Part shown: in pieces, positions 9,312 through 18,175 of the stretch
How positions within the stretch are numbered: position 1 is the first letter of the stretch
Layout of the letters: every line of letters begins with the position of its first letter
DNA from: UBA830 sp038146925
GTDB taxonomy: Bacteria; Pseudomonadota; Alphaproteobacteria; MPNO01; UBA830
Assembly: GCA_038146925.1 (NCBI GenBank)
Contig: JAYQSP010000011.1
Span: 558,001-622,000, forward strand
Direction: 5' to 3'
Length of the DNA: 64,000 nt
Notes under the pieces: model-generated
Databases searched by the model: none
The model's input: only the letters and a program-made list of their open reading frames with translations
What the model was told of the DNA's origin: nothing
Program-made: the position numbers and the translations under genes

Positions 9312-9881
9312 CTAATTCTTTGTGTGTCTGAATATTCTGACCCGGGACCTCCCGTATTTGCGGTCTTCGAGCATTTCGAATTCGTCCGGAGATTCTATCT
9401 TTTCGTCGAGGCCGGTTTCAACGATGCAAATCCCATTGGCTGCGATCCACCCAGCGTTAGCGAAACTCCGCAGGGTGCCCGCTGCCAGATTCTGATTGTA
9501 GGGCGGGTCCATGAAGACGAGGTCGTAGGGCTGCGGCGGCCGGACCGGCTTAAGGCAATCGCTTCTGAGAACCTCCGTTCTGTCCTGTTCCTTGAGCGCG
9601 GCGATGTTGCGGCGGCAAAGATCGATTGCGGTTTTGCTGTTGTCCAGGAAGGTAACGTGTCGAGCGCCCCGGCTGAGGGCTTCCAACCCGCATGCGCCGG
9701 TTCCGCAAAACGCGTCGAGTACTCTGGCATCCGACAGGATGGAAAGCCCGCCATCGCCCCACCCCCGGTGTTCCAGAATGTTGAATACGGATTCCCGAAC
9801 GCGATCCGTCGTCGGCCGGATGTCTGTTCCGTTGGGAGCTTGGATGTTGCGGCCTTTATGCCTGCCGGCGACGATTCTCAT
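9312..9881 (-). CDS. rsmD: 16S rRNA (guanine(966)-N2)-methyltransferase
   Basis: RsmD methylates G966 of 16S rRNA using S-adenosylmethionine. The 189-residue protein begins MRIVAGRHKGR, the typical family start, followed by RPTTDRVRESVFNIL, the SAM-binding LDAFCGTGACGLEALSRGA, and the catalytic MDPPYN motif. The frame is open to 9917, but the start at 9881 matches the family N-terminus. The gene overlaps the end of the preceding pseudouridine synthase gene by 26 bases, so the two rRNA-modification genes are co-transcribed. A terminator lies downstream at 9055-9087. Confidence 0.93.
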   Translation of the reverse strand: MRIVAGRHKGRNIQAPNGTDIRPTTDRVRESVFNILEHRGWGDGGLSILSDARVLDAFCGTGACGLEALSRGARHVTFLDNSKTAIDLCRRNIAALKEQDRTEVLRSDCLKPVRPPQPYDLVFMDPPYNQNLAAGTLRSFANAGWIAANGICIVETGLDEKIESPDEFEMLEDRKYGRSRVRIFRHTKN

Positions 9882-10611
9882 TCGAAATCTCTGTCCCGAT
9901 TTGATCCTTGAGCACACGGCGCGGAATTTCCTCGACGCCGCCCCGGTCGAGATTGCCGAGTTGAAAGGGGCCGTAAGCTGTACGGATAAGGCGATTGACC
10001 GGATACCCCAGGTGCTCGAACACCTTACGGATTTCCCGGTTCTTTCCCTCCCGCAGCGAAACCGTCAGCCAGGAGTTGGACCCCTTGGAACTGTCGACAG
10101 CGGCCTCGATTGCGCCGTATTTCATGCCGTCCACGACCAGCCCTTTCTGCAGAGCCGCGATTTCCTTTTCGCCCGGTGTGCCGAACATCCTGACGCGATA
10201 GCGCCGCAGCCAGCCGGTTTCGGGAAGCTCCAGCCGCCGTGCCAGACCACCGTCGTTTGTCAGCAGAAGCAGTCCTTCCGAATCAAAGTCGAGCCGTCCA
10301 ACGGTCATGACCCGCGGCAGATGTCTTGGCAGACGGTCGAATATCGTATCGCGCCCTTCAGGGTCGCGATTGGTGCACAGCAACCCGGATGGTTTATGGT
10401 ACCTCCACAGCCGCGTCGCCTGCGGGGCCGCTACCGGCTTTCCGTCGACCCGAATATCCGACGCAGCCGTAACGAGGGTCCCCGGTTCCGATATTTTCTT
10501 GCCGTCGACGATGATGCGGCCGTCAGCTATCCAGCGTTCCGCTTCTCTTCGCGAACATATGCCCGCCCGCGAAAGCCGTTTGGCGATCCGTTCTGAAGTG
10601 TCGTCGGTCAT
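9856..10611 (-). CDS. rluB: rRNA large-subunit pseudouridine synthase (RsuA/RluB family)
   Basis: This is a 251-residue cytoplasmic enzyme that isomerises uridine in ribosomal RNA. It has an N-terminal S4 RNA-binding domain (AKRLSRAGICSRREAERWI, about residues 9-27) and the catalytic motif GRLDFDSEGLLLLTNDG containing the active Asp. The C-terminal GKNREIRKVFEHLGYPV stretch is also typical of the RsuA/RluB/RluE/RluF group. The RluB assignment within this group is by general resemblance and by its pairing with rsmD; the exact target uridine is inferred. It overlaps the upstream amidotransferase gene by four bases. Confidence 0.88.
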   Translation of the reverse strand: MTDDTSERIAKRLSRAGICSRREAERWIADGRIIVDGKKISEPGTLVTAASDIRVDGKPVAAPQATRLWRYHKPSGLLCTNRDPEGRDTIFDRLPRHLPRVMTVGRLDFDSEGLLLLTNDGGLARRLELPETGWLRRYRVRMFGTPGEKEIAALQKGLVVDGMKYGAIEAAVDSSKGSNSWLTVSLREGKNREIRKVFEHLGYPVNRLIRTAYGPFQLGNLDRGGVEEIPRRVLKDQIGTEISNENRRRQA

Positions 10612-11327
10612 CGGTAGTTTGCAGCCGCTTCGGCAAATGCCTGGAAGATTTTCCTGTCCGCGGGGTCGATCGAGAATTCAGGATGCCACTGAACACCAAG
10701 GCAGAATGCGTATTTCGAAGATTCGATGCCTTCTATCACGCCGTCGGGTGCGACCGCGTTTATCACGACGTTATCGCCTACGTCCTTTACCGCTTGATGG
10801 TGGGCGGAATTAACCGACAAATCCTCATTCCTTGAAATGCTGTAGAGCAGGGTGTCTTTCACGACCTTCGCATCATGGCCCGCTTCGTCTCTGGGATTCG
10901 GCTGTTCATGAGCCAGGGCGTTTTCTATTTCATCGGGGATATGCTGAATCAACGTGCCGCCCAGGACGACGTTGAGAAGCTGTTGACCGCCGCAAATGCC
11001 CAGCACGGGCATGTTCCGGGTCAGTGCCCCTTCCGTCATGGCCCACTCGAAGTCGGTGCGATGCGATTTGACGACAACAGACGGGTGGGTGGATTTTGCT
11101 CCGAACAAGGAGGGATCGACGTCGAATGCTCCCCCCGTGACGAGCAGGCCCGACATAAGGTCGAGATACTCGTCGACGCGGCCGAGTTCATGGGGAAGCA
11201 TGAGAGGCAGGCCGCCACCGGCAGCCACGGCCGATGCGTAGTTTTCGCGAACGGCGTACCAGGGAAATTTCGAGTAGCTGCCCGGTTCTTCTGAATCCAG
11301 GGTAATTCCGATTGGGGGGAGGCTCAT
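10608..11327 (-). CDS. Class I glutamine amidotransferase, gamma-glutamyl-GABA hydrolase (PuuD-like)
   Basis: This is a 239-residue protein of the peptidase C26 family, whose members hydrolyse gamma-glutamyl amide bonds such as in gamma-glutamyl-GABA during putrescine breakdown. The nucleophile elbow GICGGQQLLN carries the catalytic Cys near residue 115, followed by the family stretch GGTLIQHIPD. The catalytic His and Glu occur in GVQWHPEF near the C-terminus. No other putrescine-pathway gene is nearby, so the true substrate is open. The gene sits 9 bases after a glycosyltransferase-like gene on the same strand and overlaps the pseudouridine synthase gene by four bases. Confidence 0.82.
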   Translation of the reverse strand: MSLPPIGITLDSEEPGSYSKFPWYAVRENYASAVAAGGGLPLMLPHELGRVDEYLDLMSGLLVTGGAFDVDPSLFGAKSTHPSVVVKSHRTDFEWAMTEGALTRNMPVLGICGGQQLLNVVLGGTLIQHIPDEIENALAHEQPNPRDEAGHDAKVVKDTLLYSISRNEDLSVNSAHHQAVKDVGDNVVINAVAPDGVIEGIESSKYAFCLGVQWHPEFSIDPADRKIFQAFAEAAANYR

Positions 11328-11336
11328 CGCCGACGC

Positions 11337-12068
11337 CTAGCTTTTGGCGCGATAATCGGCCTCTTCGTTGAGCCATAAATCGGCATAATCCACGTCTTTC
11401 CAGTCATCGAACCACGGTCCGCCGCGAGTATAGTGTATTGCGGCAGGGGCGCCACTGCCCGGCATTTCGTTCCAGCCTTCCAGCCAGTTCCAGCGCTCCG
11501 GTATCTCGCCGATCAGCGCATCGTCCAGCCAGCCGAAGCGATGCAGATACTTGCCTGTCTCCCGGTTGGCGAGATCCGGCGTCAAAACGGCATTCGCTTT
11601 ATGCCTGCAGTTGAAGAGGACCAGAGACGACCAGTTTTTGCGCGGATAAACGGTTTGTTCCTGACCGTCCATCTTGCTTGTTTCAGTCGGCCGGTGATCG
11701 TGATGCACGCACATAACCGCAAAGCTGTCGTCTACAAGCTTGATGAGGTCCGAGACATCGTCCATCCAGAGAAAATCGCAGTCGCAGAACAATGCCCAAC
11801 CTCTGTAACCCGTCAGGTAGGGAACGAAAAAACGCGTATAGGTAAAGTCCGTCGATGCCAGAGGGTCGATGCCGCGTGTGTAAAGACCGCGCGCCCGCAG
11901 ATCGTCTTGAACCAGGGGTGTAATGCTCAGCGGTATTGACGATTTGCTGGTCAATGAGTGACAGCAGACGTGATAGGCGATGTCTTCCCGGCGATCGTAT
12001 CCAACGAATATGGGGAATGGACTGGTTGAACTCACACCGGTTTCGGGTAGCGGTCGGGTAATTTCCAT
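11337..12068 (-). CDS. Glycosyltransferase-like protein (GT8-like fold suspected)
   Basis: A 243-residue soluble protein of uncertain specificity. It begins with a PIFVGYDRRED stretch and has FCDCDFLWMDD near residue 100, a DxD-type metal and nucleotide-sugar motif, then WSSLVLFNCRHKAN and a C-terminal HYTRGGPWFDDW. This pattern occurs in proteins related to glycosyltransferase family 8. It lies four bases after a TPR/glycosyltransferase gene, and both probably act on one glycan or glycoprotein. The DxD motif and context support a transferase; donor and acceptor cannot be told from sequence. Confidence 0.6.
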   Translation of the reverse strand: MEITRPLPETGVSSTSPFPIFVGYDRREDIAYHVCCHSLTSKSSIPLSITPLVQDDLRARGLYTRGIDPLASTDFTYTRFFVPYLTGYRGWALFCDCDFLWMDDVSDLIKLVDDSFAVMCVHHDHRPTETSKMDGQEQTVYPRKNWSSLVLFNCRHKANAVLTPDLANRETGKYLHRFGWLDDALIGEIPERWNWLEGWNEMPGSGAPAAIHYTRGGPWFDDWKDVDYADLWLNEEADYRAKS

Positions 12069-12072
12069 GCCT

Positions 12073-13827
12073 TCAGGTCTCCAGTTTTTGGGACAGCGCG
12101 TTGCACGCCGCCCTCCAGCTACCGTCTGGTAGTTGCCGAAATATCTCGTTCATCGGAAACCACGGCGAGACGCTTCCGGCGTTCATCCATCGAAATTCCG
12201 CCGGTATCGGAACCAGAACGTCCGAGGGTTTTAACGCCGCCGCGCGCAGGTGAGTGATCGTATTGCTGACCCCGACGTATCGGTCCAGGGCGCTGGAAAG
12301 CGCCAGCAGATCCTCAATGTCGTCGTTGAAGTGAGACAGATCCAGAACGGGTCGTTCGACAATGCTCTGGTATTCCGCAAGTTCGTCAGACGCGCAGTTT
12401 CGCTGGATGACGATCTGTGTACCGGCGCTGTTGCGCATCGCTCCAGCCAGTTCCGCGACGGGAATTTCCTTGCTTAGCGCAAGACGGACGTTTGCCGTGC
12501 CGGCCCGCCAGGTAACTCCGGTCCAGGGTGGCGGGCCGAAATCCGACAGAATATCCTGCAATTTCGCCAACCGTTCCGGATGAGCCGGTATCGGGTAAGG
12601 ATGAGGCAGTTCCGAGCTACCGCTTCCCAGCAGAAAGGGCAGGTCGCCTGCGGAAACGATATATTCCGCGTCCAGGGAAGCCTTTTCTGGTGCAATTTCA
12701 TCGGCGATTTCGGCACGGGTCAACATATCCGTAAGGCGGGCTTCCGGGCGATAGACGGTTTCCGCGCCCCGAAGGCCAAGTCCGGGGAGAAAACGTGCGA
12801 AGAACACCTGATCTCCCAATCCCTGATCCGCAATCACCGCGACTCTCTTGCCCGAAAGGTCATCGAGCAGCGGCGTGCGATGCAGGTTTTCCGGAACGGC
12901 GCGCGTACTGGGCCGGTACAGGTAATGGGACCATCCTTCCCTGAAATTTCCGTCCGCCAAAAGATTGTTGGCGAGCGACGCATGCGCGTCTGCATGATCC
13001 GGATGAGCGGCGATCGCATTGCGATAGCAATCGGCGGCTTCTTGCCGCCTTCCTGCGCGGCTTAACGCATTCCCGAGATTGCAGAGAAGGTCGGGACAAT
13101 CGGCATTTTTTGAGAGCGCCTCGTCGTAGAGAGCGACAGCTTCGTCGATGGCGAAGTTCAGCGCGAGCACGTTGGCAAGGTTCATCCGAATGTCGGTATT
13201 CTCCGGTGCCCGTACGAGGGCGCGACGAAGATATTCAATCGCCTGATCGTGATCACCGGCTTCCGCCAGTAGAATACCCATACGGTTTACCGGATCGGGA
13301 TCCTGTGGATCGCTGTCGCAAATAATCCGGAGTTGCGCCAGTGCCGGTCCGGATTGGCCCAGGTCCTGATACTGACGGGCAAGTGCTGAGCGGGCGTCTA
13401 GATGATCCGGTCGGAGTGCGACGACCTGGCTATAGGCCTCCACGGCAGTTTCCGGGTCTCCGGCATCGCTGGCCGCGTTCCCCAAATTCATTTTTGCCGA
13501 TACGTTTAGCGGATCCAGCCCGACCGCTTTTTTCAGCGCTGCGATCGCTTGGTTTGGATCTCCTGACATTCGGTAGGCGGCACCCAGATTCGCAAGTATC
13601 TCGGCATTGCGCGGATCGCGTTTGGCGGCTGATTTTAAAAGTTTGATCGCGGTCGCGGGATCGTTCTGCTTTAAGCGCACCGCCCCCAGAATGTGCAGGG
13701 CATGATGATTTTTGGGTTGTTTCTTTAGGAGGCCCGAACAGAGTTCGGCCGCTCCATCGAGGTTGCCCGACTGAAACTGCCCGATCGCAGATTCCAGCGT
13801 GCGCTGAATGCGCTGCGCGTTTGCCAA
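12073..13827 (-). CDS. TPR-repeat protein with C-terminal GT9-like glycosyltransferase domain
   Basis: A 584-residue protein. The first about 290 residues are a run of seven or eight tetratricopeptide repeats, each with the usual small/large spacing and a Pro near the end (for example LDPLNVSAKMNLGNAASDAG). The remainder resembles the heptosyltransferase/GT9-like domain often fused to TPRs: VAVIADQGLGDQVFFARFLPGL is a typical entry motif, and SNTITHLRAAALKP lies near the end. TPR arms in such fusions usually bind the acceptor protein. With the next gene it suggests a small protein- or lipid-glycosylation unit. About 290 bases of non-coding DNA separate it from the divergent tadA. Confidence 0.72.
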   Translation of the reverse strand: MANAQRIQRTLESAIGQFQSGNLDGAAELCSGLLKKQPKNHHALHILGAVRLKQNDPATAIKLLKSAAKRDPRNAEILANLGAAYRMSGDPNQAIAALKKAVGLDPLNVSAKMNLGNAASDAGDPETAVEAYSQVVALRPDHLDARSALARQYQDLGQSGPALAQLRIICDSDPQDPDPVNRMGILLAEAGDHDQAIEYLRRALVRAPENTDIRMNLANVLALNFAIDEAVALYDEALSKNADCPDLLCNLGNALSRAGRRQEAADCYRNAIAAHPDHADAHASLANNLLADGNFREGWSHYLYRPSTRAVPENLHRTPLLDDLSGKRVAVIADQGLGDQVFFARFLPGLGLRGAETVYRPEARLTDMLTRAEIADEIAPEKASLDAEYIVSAGDLPFLLGSGSSELPHPYPIPAHPERLAKLQDILSDFGPPPWTGVTWRAGTANVRLALSKEIPVAELAGAMRNSAGTQIVIQRNCASDELAEYQSIVERPVLDLSHFNDDIEDLLALSSALDRYVGVSNTITHLRAAALKPSDVLVPIPAEFRWMNAGSVSPWFPMNEIFRQLPDGSWRAACNALSQKLET

Positions 13828-14115
13828 GTTTCGATTCCCCCGGAACAGGCCCTATCCGAGGGTTGAAGTTACCAAGGGGGTCTTTCAAAAGCGTAAAACG
13901 GATGAAAATCGTTGAATGCGTCTGTTTGCGTCTGAAAATCGCCAATATAGCCATAGACCTACCGGTAGTGTCGGCGGTGAATATGTCGGTATGCCCAGCA
14001 CTACGGAGCTGTAACGGGCAGAATACTGCGGGAAACGACGTTTTTCATTGGCCGTCGGTTTCGAGCTAATTCGACGCTTGACCTCCGGCTTGTCGATCTG
14101 GAAGGTGACCGTGTG

Positions 14116-14583
14116 ATGACGGAGTCCCGGTTGATCGGTAGCGATTTTATGAAGATCGCTCTGCAGGAAGCAGCGTCGGCTGCTGACCGGGGAGAGGTGC
14201 CTGTCGGGTGCGTCGTGGTCGACTGCCGGACCGGTGGTATCGTCGGGCGTGCCGGCAACCGGGTTGAGGAATTGAAAGACCCTACGGCACACGCGGAGAT
14301 GATCGCCTTGAGGGAAGCCACCAGAACGATCGGCGACGCCCGGCTGCCTGGCTGCGACCTTTACGTCAGTCTCGAGCCTTGTCCGATGTGCGCCACTGCA
14401 ATTTCGTTTGCGCGGATCCGCCGGTTGTATTTCGGCGCTTATGATGAGAAGGGCGGTGGGGTCGAAAACGGTCCTCGCATTTTCGGCCAGCCTACATGCC
14501 ATCACCGCCCGGACGTTTACGGCGGCATCGGAGAATCCGATGCCGCCGCATTATTGAAATCGTTTTTCGCTGCGCGGCGTTAG
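14116..14583 (+). CDS. tadA: tRNA-specific adenosine deaminase
   Basis: TadA deaminates adenosine 34 to inosine in the anticodon of tRNA-Arg(ACG), an essential function. The 155-residue protein has the zinc deaminase motifs HAEMIALREA (catalytic His and Glu) and PCPMCATAI (two zinc-binding Cys). The start ATG 14116 directly follows a GTG at 14113 that could also serve; GGAAGGTGA just upstream is a reasonable ribosome site. The gene is divergent from the TPR gene and tail to tail with the first UbiD-type gene. Confidence 0.93.
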   Translation: MTESRLIGSDFMKIALQEAASAADRGEVPVGCVVVDCRTGGIVGRAGNRVEELKDPTAHAEMIALREATRTIGDARLPGCDLYVSLEPCPMCATAISFARIRRLYFGAYDEKGGGVENGPRIFGQPTCHHRPDVYGGIGESDAAALLKSFFAARR

Positions 14584-14603
14584 CCGCGAAGCCCATCGCC
14601 GCC

Positions 14604-16151
14604 TTACTTGGTTTCAGGCGGGAAGCCGTATTCCTCCCAACGGGCGGTGACCTTGTCCATGTCTTCCTTGTGCGGATGGACGGTCGGCGGATAGCGTTCG
14701 CCCCCGTATTGATCTTCGAGATCGAAATCGAGGTTTACGGTCGCGTCGATCAGGACGCGGCACCACTTGCCGGTACCGAATTTCATCGGGTCGCGATCAC
14801 GCAGACGGGTCGACGGATCGAGCAAAGATCCGAACGAGCCGGGGAAGAACACGATGTCGTCCTCCGCGGCGTTCACGCGATAGGCGAATGCCCAGTCGAC
14901 GGACGCGTAATCGTGAATGTCGATGTCGTCATCGAGAACCCATACGTTCTTGTAGCGAAGATGCGCAGAGTTGGATCCCCAGATCGCCGCCGCTGCCTGT
15001 TTGGCCTGACCGCGATAGGTCTGGTTCAACTGAATCATCAGAGTGGTGCCGTTATTGGCCGCCGGGCAATGAACGTCGGTGACGCCGGGTACGCCCGCGC
15101 GTTCCAAAACGTTCCAGGCCACGCCTGCGCGCTGCACCGAGCTGGTGATCGAATTTTCGTTCAGCATCTTCGGAAGGGTGCCTTCCAGCGTGCCGCGATG
15201 AATGGAGTCGTTGCGATACGTAACAGCCGTCACCTTGGTGACGTGTTTCGGTCCCTGGTCACCCCCGAAATACCCCGTGTATTCACCGAACGGGCCTTCC
15301 ATCTCGAACGTTTCCGGATCGGAATCGATGAAACCTTCGATGACCATCTCACAGTTGGCGGGCACCATCAGATCGCTGGTTTCGCACTTGATCAGTTCCA
15401 CGGGCGCACCACGGATGGCGCCCATGACTTCGTATTCCGATACGCCCGTCGGGATCGGAGCCGACGCGCAGTAGGGAAGGGACGGTTCCCAGCCGTAAAC
15501 GTGCGCAACCGGCATCTTCATGCCGCGATCGGCCCATTTCTGGAAATGAACTCCCCAGTTCTGCGCGCGCCACAGTAGCACCGGCAGGGTATCTTTCTGG
15601 CCGAGCATGCCGCGATAGATGCCCAGGTTATGTTGCCCCGTATCGGGATCCATCGTGATCGTGGCCTGATACGTGTTGATGTAGCGACCGCCATCTTCCC
15701 GATGCCAGCGCGGAACCGGAACCTTGTAGATGTCGATATCGTCGCCCATGACGATGTTTTCCTTGACCTTGCCTTCCTTCACCTCGACCGGCTTGACCCG
15801 CTGCTGCAGGAAGTGCCGGGTGGCAAGAACCAGGTCGCGTACGGGAGCCTCTTTGGGCAGCCCGAGCATCATGGCGACGCGTTTGTAATTGGAAAGTCCG
15901 CCGGTAAACACTTTGCGGGAGTATACGTCGTCGCCTTCACCGTAACCGGTGATGTTGTTGAAAAGCAGTGCCGGGCCGTTCCCCTGGCCGAAGGTCTTGC
16001 GTGCGACGGTGCCGAGTTCGCAATCCCAATCGACCTCGACGTCGATTTCCTGCAACTCGCCTTCGTCACGCAGGGCGTCGATCCATCCCCGCAGGTCGCC
16101 GAATTGCCTCGGGACGATCTTATTGTGCATGGCGCCTAATTCATTGGACAT
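14604..16151 (-). CDS. UbiD family (prenylated-FMN dependent) decarboxylase, catabolic paralogue 1
   Basis: A 515-residue member of the UbiD superfamily, which reversibly decarboxylates aromatic or alpha,beta-unsaturated acids using prenylated FMN. It shows the family hallmark MEGPFGEYTGYF carrying conserved Glu residues, an early GDLRGWIDALRDEGEL and NLGIYRGMLGQ in the flavin-binding part. It is clearly distinct from the housekeeping ubiD at 27264, and its nearest relative here is the adjacent gene at 16297, so the two are a tandem duplication. The 145-base gap between them has no gene. No UbiX-type flavin prenyltransferase is in the window. The substrate is unknown. An alternative start at M8 (16130) is possible. 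Confidence 0.85.
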   Translation of the reverse strand: MSNELGAMHNKIVPRQFGDLRGWIDALRDEGELQEIDVEVDWDCELGTVARKTFGQGNGPALLFNNITGYGEGDDVYSRKVFTGGLSNYKRVAMMLGLPKEAPVRDLVLATRHFLQQRVKPVEVKEGKVKENIVMGDDIDIYKVPVPRWHREDGGRYINTYQATITMDPDTGQHNLGIYRGMLGQKDTLPVLLWRAQNWGVHFQKWADRGMKMPVAHVYGWEPSLPYCASAPIPTGVSEYEVMGAIRGAPVELIKCETSDLMVPANCEMVIEGFIDSDPETFEMEGPFGEYTGYFGGDQGPKHVTKVTAVTYRNDSIHRGTLEGTLPKMLNENSITSSVQRAGVAWNVLERAGVPGVTDVHCPAANNGTTLMIQLNQTYRGQAKQAAAAIWGSNSAHLRYKNVWVLDDDIDIHDYASVDWAFAYRVNAAEDDIVFFPGSFGSLLDPSTRLRDRDPMKFGTGKWCRVLIDATVNLDFDLEDQYGGERYPPTVHPHKEDMDKVTARWEEYGFPPETK

Positions 16152-16296
16152 ATTACGCTCCGTTCCTTCTGTCTGGCGTCTGCAGAAACATTTGCAGACA
16201 ATCGCTGTTTTCCAATTTCTTCCCGGTTTTCGCGGTGACCGGGGTTGAAGTCAATCGTCGGCCCTTCATGTCCCCATGCAGGGATTGCATGGTTGC

Positions 16297-17862
16297 CTAG
16301 TTATCCGACGAAAGGTGTTTTTTCCATTTGCCACTGACCTGCAAGGAATCCCACCGTGCTTCGATCGAGGCCATATCTTCATCGGACGGACGAACCGTCG
16401 GCGGGTATCTTTGCCCATCGCGTTCGGGCTCGTAATCCAGATTGATGGTGGCATCCGTGAGCACGCGTGACCACTTGCCCGTGCCGAACAGATGGACGTT
16501 GGCATCGCGGCGCCGGACGCTCGGGTCGAGGCCCGCGCCCCAGTTGGCGGGATAAATGACGATATCGCCTTCACCTGCATGCACCCGCCAGGCGTGGGCC
16601 CAGTCGACGGCCTCGTAATCGTGCACGTCGATATCGTCGTCGACGACAGTGACGTGCTTGTACCGGACGTGCGAAGAGGAATCGCCCCACAGAGCGGCGG
16701 CAACCTGTTTGGCCTGACCGCGATATGTCTGGTTTATGGAAACATTCAGATTCACGGCAGCCTGGATGGGATGCCCGAACACGTCCACCACGCCAGGAAC
16801 GCCCGCGCTTTCAAGTGCATTCCAGGCGACTGCCGATCGATGGATCGAACTCATGATCGGATTTTCGCCGATGCTCCCCGGAATTGCGCCTTCCACGGTC
16901 CCACGGAAGATCGGATCGTTCCGGTGTGTAATCGCGGTGACCCGGGTGGTGTGTTTCTTCGAGCGTTCCGGCGCGTAGAAACCGGTGAACTCGGCATATG
17001 GTCCTTCCTCGGTGAATGTGGACGGATCGGTCGATATCCATCCCTCGATCACGATCTCGGCGGAGGCCGGGACTTTCAGGGGCACCGTTTCGCAGTCCAC
17101 CAGATCGACCGGTTCGCCCCGGATTGCGCCCATCACGTCATATTCGGAAATACTGCGCGGGACCGGCGCGCCTGCGGTAAAGCCGAGCGACGGTTCCCAA
17201 CCGATCACATAGGCAACCGGCATTTCGCTGCCGGATTGCTGATGTTTCGAGAAATGGCCGCCCCAGTGCTGCGCTCGCCAAAGGAGTACGGGGATCTCGG
17301 CGGGTCCGCCGACCATGCCGCGATAAATGCCGACATTGTGGACGTCCGTATCCGGGTCCTTGGTCACGCAACCGGCGTAGGTGAGCACGTAGCGCCCGCC
17401 GTCCAGACGGTTCCATTTGGGGACCGGAAACTTCAGAAGATCGATGTCGTCGCCGGTGAGGACGTTTTCCTTTACGGGGCCGTCTTTAACGGTGCGCGGT
17501 TCAATCCGCTCCTGGAAAATCGTCCGACAGATGCGAACCAGCTCTCGCGCCGGCGTGTCCGGCGGCAGGCCGAACATCATCGCGATACGCGAATAGCTGG
17601 CGTGCCCGCCGGTGAATATCCTGGAACAAAGCGCGTCCGGCCCGTTGTAATCCTTGATATTCGAGAACAGAAAGGCGGGACCGTCGCCGCTTCCCTGCAT
17701 CATGCGGATGATGTTGCCGAGCTCGACATCCCAGTCGACCTCGCCCTTAATTTCCTCAAGCTCGTCTGCATCCCGCAGGGCATCTATCCAGCCGCGAATA
17801 TCGCCAAAGACCGCTGAACTCCGATCAATCCCGGAAGCACTCATAAAATTTCCCCAAAACAC
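16297..17862 (-). CDS. UbiD family decarboxylase, catabolic paralogue 2
   Basis: A 521-residue UbiD-superfamily protein that aligns along its length with the gene just downstream at 14604: GDIRGWIDALRDADELEEI, NVGIYRGMVGGPAEIPVLLW, EEGPYAEFTGFY and VDDDIDVHDYEAVDWA have close counterparts there. A notable change is EGPYAE in place of EGPFGE in the motif around the conserved Glu residues. Tandem pairs may act on related substrates or as a hetero-oligomer. A start at M8 (17841, MSASGIDRS) is also possible. Upstream lie only the relics of a histidine kinase and a methyltransferase gene, so the pair probably has its own promoter around 17865-17920. The substrate is unknown. Confidence 0.83.
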   Translation of the reverse strand: MFWGNFMSASGIDRSSAVFGDIRGWIDALRDADELEEIKGEVDWDVELGNIIRMMQGSGDGPAFLFSNIKDYNGPDALCSRIFTGGHASYSRIAMMFGLPPDTPARELVRICRTIFQERIEPRTVKDGPVKENVLTGDDIDLLKFPVPKWNRLDGGRYVLTYAGCVTKDPDTDVHNVGIYRGMVGGPAEIPVLLWRAQHWGGHFSKHQQSGSEMPVAYVIGWEPSLGFTAGAPVPRSISEYDVMGAIRGEPVDLVDCETVPLKVPASAEIVIEGWISTDPSTFTEEGPYAEFTGFYAPERSKKHTTRVTAITHRNDPIFRGTVEGAIPGSIGENPIMSSIHRSAVAWNALESAGVPGVVDVFGHPIQAAVNLNVSINQTYRGQAKQVAAALWGDSSSHVRYKHVTVVDDDIDVHDYEAVDWAHAWRVHAGEGDIVIYPANWGAGLDPSVRRRDANVHLFGTGKWSRVLTDATINLDYEPERDGQRYPPTVRPSDEDMASIEARWDSLQVSGKWKKHLSSDN

Positions 17863-17922
17863 TTTTGTTGTGCCTCAGGTTTAGCGTTAAACCTCGCACG
17901 ATGCCAGTGGGCGGAGATGCGC

Positions 17923-18120
17923 CTAGGGCATGGGCGTATGCGGGAATACGATGCGCACCAACAGGCCCCCACGCACGCCGTCCTCCAGCAGGATGTCGCC
18001 GCCATACCGTCTTACGATGGACCGGGCGACGGCGAGACCGAGGCCGGATCCGCCTGTTTCCCGGTTTCGGGATTCTTCCAGCCTGAAAAACGGCCGAAAG
18101 ACACGTTCTCGTCTGGACTC
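17923..18120 (-). pseudogene. 3' end of a sensor histidine kinase (remnant)
   Basis: On the minus strand the last about 60 codons read as the end of a HATPase_c domain: VFRPFFRLEESRNRETGGSG followed by LGLAVARSIVRRYGGDI, that is the F box and G2 box, and a typical terminal strand. Upstream of this there is no dimerisation domain, H-box or N-box; the frame runs into a GC hairpin and the methyltransferase gene. Only the end of an EnvZ/TctE-like kinase remains, with no response regulator nearby. This is a clear gene fragment left by deletion or rearrangement. Confidence 0.65.
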
Positions 18121-18126
18121 TGCGAT

Positions 18127-18157
18127 GCCGCCCCGCCGTTTTGCGCGGCGGGGCGGC
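18127..18157. repeat. Perfect 12-bp GC inverted repeat with 7-base loop
   Basis: GCCGCCCCGCCG is followed, after a seven-base loop (TTTTGCG), by its exact complement CGGCGGGGCGGC. It lies between the kinase remnant and the methyltransferase relic. There is no T-run on either side, so it is not a standard terminator. It may mark the deletion junction or be a degenerate mobile repeat. Confidence 0.6.
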
Positions 18158-18175
18158 GCTGGAAAGGAGGGAATG

